The translations under genes were made by a program, and so were the position numbers. Below are positions 59,105-64,000 of a stretch of DNA of 64,000 nucleotides, one piece after another; positions within the stretch are counted from its first letter, which is position 1; each line of letters begins with the position of its first letter. Under the pieces are notes generated by a model. That model worked only from the letters and a program-made list of their open reading frames with translations. It had not been told where the DNA came from and ran no database searches. Source of the stretch: Emydura subglobosa (lineage: Eukaryota > Chordata > Testudines > Chelidae); contig ML679959.1 in NCBI GenBank assembly GCA_007922225.1, forward strand, positions 20,965,230-21,029,229, read 5' to 3'.

Positions 59105-59656
59105 AATGTACGCCAGTTACATTAAGCAAGTAATGTCAACACACCTTGCATCGCGTAGCTGTGCTGTCTTCACTACACTATGGCCATGTCTATACTGACG
59201 GCGGCAAATTCGCTGCCGCCAGATTGACCTTTCTGGATCGATTGAGCAGTCAGTGTAGACCCGCTCAATCGATCAGGAAGTCGACTGAGTAAATCCACCC
59301 CCTGAAGAAGCGTAGCGCTGCGTCGATGGGAACGCTGTTCCCATCAGCGCAGCGCAGTGTAGACAGCGCGCGGAAGGGAAGCAGAGCAGTCGACGTGAGT
59401 TACACAAACTACTCTGTGTAGTTTGCGTAACTCCCGTTGACTGCCGCCGAATTGCGCGGTAAGTGTAGACCAGCCCTATGTCAACAGGAGACACTCTCCT
59501 GTGGACGTAGCTTATGCTTCTCATTCCGGGGGAGTACCCGAGTCAACGGGAGAGCGCATGTCAATCGACTGAGCAAATCTTCATCGGATCTGCTCAATTG
59601 ATGCTGCTGCATTGATGGCTGTGGTGCCGACGGAGCAGCCTACTGAAGACAAGCCC
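59105..59656 (-). mobile_element. Harbinger-type MITE (outer), interrupted by another MITE
   Basis: Read on the minus strand it starts at 59656 with GGGCTTGTCTTCAGTAGG, the same start as the element beginning at 63974 (GGGCTTGTCTTCACTTAC). It then runs through GGAGAGTGTCTCCTGTTGAC to 59477 and resumes at 59181 with TAGTGTAGTGAAGACAGCAC. The interruption is the MITE at 59182-59476. The left end near 59105 is uncertain. Confidence 0.55.
59182..59476. mobile_element. Harbinger-type MITE (inner), nested in the outer MITE
   Basis: The left end GGCCATGTCTATACT and the right end on the other strand, GGGCTGGTCTACACTT, are inverted repeats matching at 11 of 15 positions. The string CTATG occurs at both junctions (59178-59182 and 59476-59480), so a 3-bp duplication within it (TAT or CTA) is compatible with PIF/Harbinger insertion but not uniquely placed. 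The element is rich in CpG (ACGGCGGC, GCGCAGCGC, AGCGCGCGG), unlike most of the window. Confidence 0.65.
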
Positions 59657-59659
59657 TTC

Positions 59660-59745
59660 GATAAAGAAATATGTTTCCCCAGCTGTAAAATGATAGCTGC
59701 TTTTGTAAAGTGCTTTGAGATCCTCTGGTGAAAAGCCATAAATAA
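59660..59745 (+). repeat. SINE tail fragment (CORE-SINE type)
   Basis: AGCTGTAAAATGATAGCTGC, then TTTTGTAAAGTGCTTTGAGA, then TAAATAAGAGCTGG is the tail side of the same SINE family as 3790-3922. Confidence 0.6.
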
Positions 59746-59925
59746 GAGCTGGTTTCAAAAACTGAGACAAAACCATTTTCCATTGAAAATACAGTTCTGT
59801 TGAAATTGAAATGCTTTGCAAAATCTTATTAATGAAATTTAGTTTTGGAGAAAAACTGGAAACTAAACTCTTCAGATAGGAGTACATTAATGCAACTAGG
59901 AACCTTTTAGTTTGTGCCTGCAGAA

Positions 59926-60018
59926 TCCACTCAGGGGAGTTGCAGTGCAGCACTTTGGTGCACACTGCTATTCATACCCCTGCAGTCCGAACTGCTGGGC
60001 TGTGTAGACACACCCTCA
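59926..60018. mobile_element. MITE right-end fragment
   Basis: Ends GGGCTGTGTAGACACACCC, comparable to the right terminus of the MITE at 31124 (ATGTGTAGACATACCC). The rest is not recognised. Confidence 0.4.
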
Positions 60019-60372
60019 GTATCACCTAAACTTCCCTATACCTGCTTTAGGGAATAGGCAGGGTACCTCCGATACTGAAGTAAAGTTACATAGCTCTCTA
60101 AGGGTTCAATTGTGAGCTGCCTTATATACCCACGCAAAGGAAAAAGGTGGCATAAGCTGCTCTCTTACTTTCTTGAGTAGGATACCCACATTGTACAGAA
60201 TGCTGGGGGAAAGCAGTCTCTGTGGTGCTGCTACTTCTCTTCCTGAACCTGTGAGTGGGAAGTCTGTGGAGCCACAAAGTGCCAGCCAGCACAGCTGAGC
60301 TGGAATAATCTGCAGTAGGTATAGGGCTCACCTGAGCAAAGAGGGCTCTAGGAATATAATCGCGACTCTCTG
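60019..60372. other. No recognisable gene
   Basis: CAGTATCACCTAAACTTCCC to TAAAGTTACATAGCTCTCTA may be repeat-derived (AGGGAATAGGCAGGGTACC). No coding signal. Confidence 0.35.
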
Positions 60373-60825
60373 AGGATATGTCTACACTGCCGAGTGAAGT
60401 CGACTTTCAGCAGCCGATTTCTTGGAAGTTGCAGCAGCGTGTACACACCACGCTGTTTGCGCAGGTCTCGTGCGTTCACACTCGCCATGCTTATTTCGAC
60501 TTTCAAAGCAGTGCACTGTGGGTTGCTATCCCACAGTGCAACTAGCCGCGGTGGCTGTTGGGATGAGCGTTATCGTCCCATGATGCAACGCTGCTTCCCC
60601 TTTCCTCCTTCTCCCAAACAAACAGGAAAACTGTTTTCGCGCCATTTTTTTAACTCCCCGCATTCGCCATTGCTGTGGAGACATGGAGCCAGCTCAACTC
60701 TGCACTGTTATTGTGAGCGTCACAAATACATCGTGGCTTATCATCGAGTATTTTCGAAGCAGAGCAAGAAGCCGGAGCACAGGCAACAGCGATGCCACCG
60801 AGGCTGCCCTGCTATAAGCCATTGA

Positions 60826-61932
60826 GTGAACAATTCCCAATTGCTGCAGGCTGTAACGAGTCATCTGCAGTCTGTGGAGCGCCGGTTCTGGTCCCGGGAA
60901 ACAAGCACAGACTGGTGGGACTGCATCGTTATGCAGCTGTGGGATGATGACCAGTGGCTGCAAAACTTTTGTATGTGAAAGGCAACTTTCCTCGAACTGT
61001 GCTTGGAGCTGACCCCGTCCCTGAAGCGTGTGAATGCTCGCTTGAGACAAGCTGTGACGGTGGAGAAGAGAGTCGCTATCGCTTTGTGGAAACTGGCAAC
61101 CCCCGACTGTTACCGCTCAGTTGGGAATCAATTCGGAGTCGGTAAATCTACAGTGGGCACCGCCATGATTCAAGTATGCAGGGCCATCAATAGACTTCTG
61201 CTACGAAGGATAGTGACTTTGGGAAATGTTCAGGACATAATGGACGGGTTTGCCACGATGGGATTCCCAAACTGCGGGGGGCCATTGATGGGACGCACGT
61301 CCCTATCTTAGCACCTGCCCACCTAGCACATAAACCGCAAGGGGTACTTTTCCATGGTCCTGCAGGGCCTTGTGGATCACAGGGGTCGTTTCACCAACAT
61401 CTATGTGGGGTGGTCTGGGAAGGTGCATGACGCGTGCATATTTCATAATTCGGGGATGTTCTCTAGTATATAGGCGGGCACTTTTTTTCCTGACCAAAAA
61501 ATTCACACTGGGGGTGTGGAAATGTCCATAGTGATCCTGGGAGATCCTGCTTACCTCTTGCTCCCTTGGCTAATGAAGCCGTACACCGGGCACCTTGACA
61601 GCGACAAGGAGTGTTTTAATAACAGATTAAGCACTTGCAGAATGGTTGTAGAATGTGCCTTTGGGCGTTTAAAGGGCAGATGGAGGAGTCTCCTCACTAG
61701 GCTGGACATGAGTGAAAAGAACCTCCCTTCGGTGATATCTGTGTGCTGTGTTCTTCATAATGTGTGTGAAGCGAAGAGTGAAAGGTTCCCCCAGGGTTGG
61801 GCTGTGGAGGCAGAAAGACTGGCTGCCTATTATGAGCAGCCAGATGCCAGCAGTATGCTGAGAGCTAACCACGGAGTGCTTTGCATTAGGGAAGCTTTGA
61901 AAACCAGGTTCTGCAATGAGATGCAGGACTGA
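60826..61932 (+). pseudogene. HARBI1-like: Harbinger transposase (DDE nuclease), broken
   Basis: The protein would be the Harbinger DDE-type nuclease that cuts and joins the element's ends. The frame opens after a stop at 60823-60825 and contains ERRFWSRETSTDWWD, then a TGA at 60976-60978, then KATFLELC, TVEKRVAIALWKLATPDC and NQFGVGKSTV (helix-turn-helix-like block). The catalytic triad is visible: first Asp in AIDGTHVPI (codon 61287-61289, read in a shifted frame), second Asp in GDPAY (61543-61545), Glu in VECAFGRLK (61651-61653). A frameshift lies in the G run near 61275-61282 and a compensating shift before 61340. A TAG lies at 61471-61473. The C-terminus ends at a TGA at 61930-61932, with the family-like REALKTRF near it. 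A true start is not evident: an ATG at 60792 (MPPRLP) is in another frame. Length would be about 370 residues, similar to the family. Inactive as it stands. Confidence 0.85.
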
Positions 61933-62119
61933 TTTATGTTCCTGTATGTTGTTTGCCTTTGGTGAACATCATCCCTCCTTCCCCCCATCGATATCTGTAC
62001 CCTCCAAATCCCTCCAGGACAAGATATGATTTAATAAATAAACGTGTTGAAATGATGCAAACTTTTATTTATGAACATTCAAGTCATGGGGGAAGGGGAG
62101 AATGTTCATTCACTGTCTC
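61933..62119. other. Convergent intergenic segment of the Harbinger element
   Basis: Separates the 3' ends of the two convergent genes. It contains the polyadenylation-like AATAAA/AATAAACG at about 62033-62040 on +, shortly after the transposase stop. Confidence 0.6.
62033..62042 (+). promoter_or_regulatory. Likely transposase polyadenylation signal
   Basis: TTAATAAATAAACG follows the transposase stop by about 100 bp. Two overlapping AATAAA hexamers are present. Confidence 0.55.
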
Positions 62120-62445
62120 AAGGGGTAGGGTAGTAGCTGCAGCTTGGCCAATCTCCCCTCTTGGGAGGGGGAGGGCAGCAAAACACTTGGTTGAGGAGCA
62201 TTATGGAGGGGCTGCAGCGGGACTCTGTCCTGCCTCCGCTCCTCACGAAGCTACACAAGCCACCGGAGCATGTCTGCCTGGTCGCACATGATTCGCAGCA
62301 TCTCCTGCGTGGTACTGCCATCATGCTCCTGCATTTCTCTGCGACTCTCCCTGTCCATGTCCATTTTCTGGGACAAGGTCAGCCGCCACGCTCTGAGGTT
62401 GGTTTCTGCGGCCGCTGAGGCGTTCATGAGCTCGCCAAACATGTC

Positions 62446-62459
62446 TTTTTTTTTTTTTT
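62446..62459. repeat. T14 tract within the partner gene exon 2
   Basis: Run of 14 T on + (poly-Lys/Arg codons on -). Its length sets the frame before DMFGELM, so it is a probable site of frame change. Confidence 0.8.
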
Positions 62460-62524
62460 CCTCTTTCTAATCTGCGATAGTCTTTCTGCAGCATTTCTTG
62501 AGGGTGGGGCCAAGGCTGAGGTGT

Positions 62525-63239
62525 CTACAGAATGAAAAAAAATTCACAAGGTAGCCATTGTTAGCAGAGTGAAGAAAATGATACAACTGCTCCAGTGTAG
62601 ACAATGCTCCCCACGCAGTGCACAGGGCAAACACAGACCCTCATTCTATTCCTAACATCTCAGAGGGGTCTGCTCGCTGTGCCCTTACATAGGGGATCTG
62701 TGGACAGCGGGGGTATGGGGGGGGCGGGATATAGTGTCTGCTTAAACCAAATAAAAGTAATTAAAGTGACTTGGTAGGACACTACAATGGGGAATACAGA
62801 GGTACAGGGCATCTGCTATATAGCTCGGGTATTTTAAACATGCGCCATCTTCCCTAGGTGACCATGAGCAATATCAGTCTCCTGAGGGTCATGCACGGGG
62901 AAAGGGAAGATTTGCTGCATGCAGCGGGGTACCAGCTGTGTTCTGCCATGATGCAGGCTCCCTTGATTGCAGTGTGGCTCTGGAAAGTATCCTACCGTGG
63001 AAGAAGGAACAAGGCAGCCCTCCGCAGAAAACTTTTGCAAAGGATAACAGATTACCTGCGTGAAAGTTTCCATGAGATATCAACTGATGATTATTGGAGC
63101 ATATCTCATCACAGAAATAAACTGTTCCCTGGGTAACCCCCCCAGTACAGTCACCGAAATGCCTGAAATCCCCTTCCTGCCCCCCCTCCCGCCTCCCAAA
63201 TGTAAAAGGACAGAACTGCTAAGAAGAAAAATAACTCGC
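62525..63239 (-). other. Intron of the Harbinger partner gene
   Basis: Bounded by GC (donor, 63239-63238) and AG (acceptor, 62526-62525, preceded by a T-rich tract TTTTTTTTCATTCTGT). A + strand frame of 92 codons (62858-63136, with KLLQRITDYLRESFHEI) lies inside it. I cannot assign a role to that frame and treat it as unexplained. Confidence 0.55.
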
Positions 63240-63973
63240 CAGATGTGCCTTCCCTGGGATCATTAGTGCTGTCCTGTGTGCTGCTGGACTGCTCTGGGGT
63301 CAGGAATAGGTCCTGAATTTCAGGGAGAACGGGCACCCTGCTCTCCTCAGCCTCCTCCTCCTCCTCGTCCACGGAGTCCTCATCATTGTCCATGGACTGT
63401 GACCTGGCGGAGGTATCAGGATCCCTCCCTGGCGGAGGGATCGCCACCAAGAACTGCATGCATGTAGAAGCAGCATGTTTTGGGCAAGGAGCTAGAAAGG
63501 CTGATAGCTTCCCTGGCTTTCTGATGTGACTGACACAGCTCCTCGATCTTCATGTGGCACTGCTGCACGTCCCTCTTGTGTCCCTTCTCCAGCATGCCCT
63601 TCCCATAAATGTCCAGATTCCTTTTGCTGGCTCTGAGCTGAGCCAGAATGGACTCCTCGCCCCCAGACCGATGAGATCTAAGACCTCTGGTCGACTCCAT
63701 GCTGGAGCGCGTTTGGGCTTTGCAGTAGCCATGAGGAGTACTCTCGCCATGCTGGCAGCACAGGAAACTAAAATTGAAATCTTCCCAGGGCTTGAGGGGA
63801 GGGGATATTTCCTGGTAGCGTGACCACAGTACAGCACAGCACGAATGCCCAGAGAGGTCACAAGGAGGCATTGTGGGATACCTCCTGGACACCAATAAAG
63901 TCGATTTAAGTGAAGTTGTGTCTACACTGACACTAAATCAAATGAATTTGAATTTAGGCACTACGGCACTTGG

Positions 63974-64000
63974 GGCTTGTCTTCACTTACCTCAGAGATT
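63974..64000 (+). mobile_element. Start of another Harbinger-type MITE, cut by the window end
   Basis: GGGCTTGTCTTCACTTACC is the same terminus as that at 59656 on the other strand (GGGCTTGTCTTCAGTAGG). The rest lies beyond the window. Confidence 0.5.

Larger units (their letters stand above)
62120..63732 (-). pseudogene. Harbinger Myb/SANT-like partner protein, two exons, broken
   Basis: The partner protein of Harbinger carries a Myb/SANT-like DNA-binding domain and helps the nuclease enter the nucleus and bind the ends (family knowledge). Exon 1 (63732 to 63240) starts MATAKPKRAPAW, where the conserved Trp of the SANT fold is seen, then VLDLIGLG. A one-base shift in a G run follows (consensus would read Trp-Gly-Glu-Glu), then ESILAQLRASKRN, MLEKGHKRDVQQCHMKIEEL and KTCCFYMHAVLG, then a second frameshift into SMDNDEDSVDEEEEE, an acidic stretch. 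The donor at 63239 is GC (GGCGAGTT) instead of GT, either a GC-AG intron or decay. Exon 2 starts after TTCTGTAG at 62525, includes a 14-A tract (62446-62459 on +), then DMFGELMNASAAAE, DMDRESRREMQEHD and MLRIMCDQADMLRWLV, and meets a TAG at 62251-62253. Family-like residues (VPLQPLHNAPQPS) continue beyond it. Inactive. Confidence 0.8.
60373..63973 (+). mobile_element. Nearly complete PIF/Harbinger DNA transposon, two-gene type
   Basis: A 3.6-kb element. The left terminus begins GGATATGTCTACACTGCC, an end sequence shared with Harbinger-type MITEs here (GTGTATCTATACTTCC at 31124, GGCCATGTCTATACT at 59182). It contains a DDE nuclease gene on + (60826-61932) and a Myb/SANT-like partner gene on - (63732 to about 62120) in convergent orientation, the standard organisation for Harbinger (family knowledge). 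About 62.6-63.2 kb lies between the two exons of the partner gene. The right terminus is not clear: near 63900-63960 the text TCGATTTAAGTGAAGTTGTG and ACTAAATCAAATGAATTTG look like the subterminal region, and the next MITE appears to start at about 63974. The copy is CpG-rich and not heavily decayed, so it probably inserted recently compared with the CR1 and SINE copies. Both genes carry disabling lesions. Confidence 0.85.

Noticed and set aside
62858..63136. 92-codon + frame as a third Harbinger gene
   Set aside because: Not a known component of the superfamily and antisense within the partner gene's intron. Kept only as an observation.

Overview
The window looks like non-coding vertebrate nuclear DNA, either intergenic or deep intronic. 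I found no cellular protein-coding exon, rRNA or functional tRNA gene that I can support. Every recognisable protein-coding trace belongs to a transposable element. The repeat set is CR1 LINEs, an L2-like LINE, MIR-type tRNA-derived SINEs, Tigger/pogo elements, PIF/Harbinger elements with many derived MITEs, hAT-like MITEs, one LTR-like insertion, and many short palindromic foldback repeats. There are no L1, Alu or B1 elements. From general knowledge of repeat content this points to a reptile, most likely a turtle, with a crocodilian as the alternative. The species assignment is inference.

Layout. 0-10 kb: a deleted Tigger copy (277-516) that keeps a transposase C-terminal remnant, a MIR SINE (3673-3922), an 830-bp Tigger-type element with clear inverted ends (5286-6115), and a first ~115-bp MITE (6260-6372). 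10-25 kb: SINE fragments, a CA microsatellite, a second copy of that MITE (13366-13485), foldback repeats, a CR1 scrap, and long stretches without recognisable features. 25-38 kb: a CR1 tail split by a 415-bp LTR-like element with a GGAAG target duplication, a palindromic repeat split by a Harbinger MITE with a TAA duplication, a composite repeat with a tRNA-like core (35.4-35.9 kb), and a 150-bp foldback element (36697-36846). 38-53 kb: the sparsest part, with a few SINEs, a degenerate minisatellite, a C-rich tract and a Harbinger-like MITE. About 48.9-49.9 kb is repeat-free and could be conserved non-coding DNA (weak inference).

53-64 kb: the richest part. It holds a ~1-kb CR1 3' portion with a decayed reverse transcriptase, an L2-like LINE fragment, a hAT-like MITE, a reverse CR1 end, a MITE nested in another MITE (59.1-59.66 kb), and then a nearly full-length Harbinger element (about 60.37-63.97 kb). 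That element carries two convergent genes: a DDE nuclease (transposase) on + and a two-exon Myb/SANT-like partner on -. Both are broken by stops and frameshifts. The window ends inside the start of a further Harbinger-type MITE.

There is no evidence for a new cellular system here. The most informative signals are the two-gene Harbinger element, the three readable nested insertions that give relative insertion ages, and the set of short palindromic repeat families whose arms meet at a conserved core around GAAGTCAATGG.
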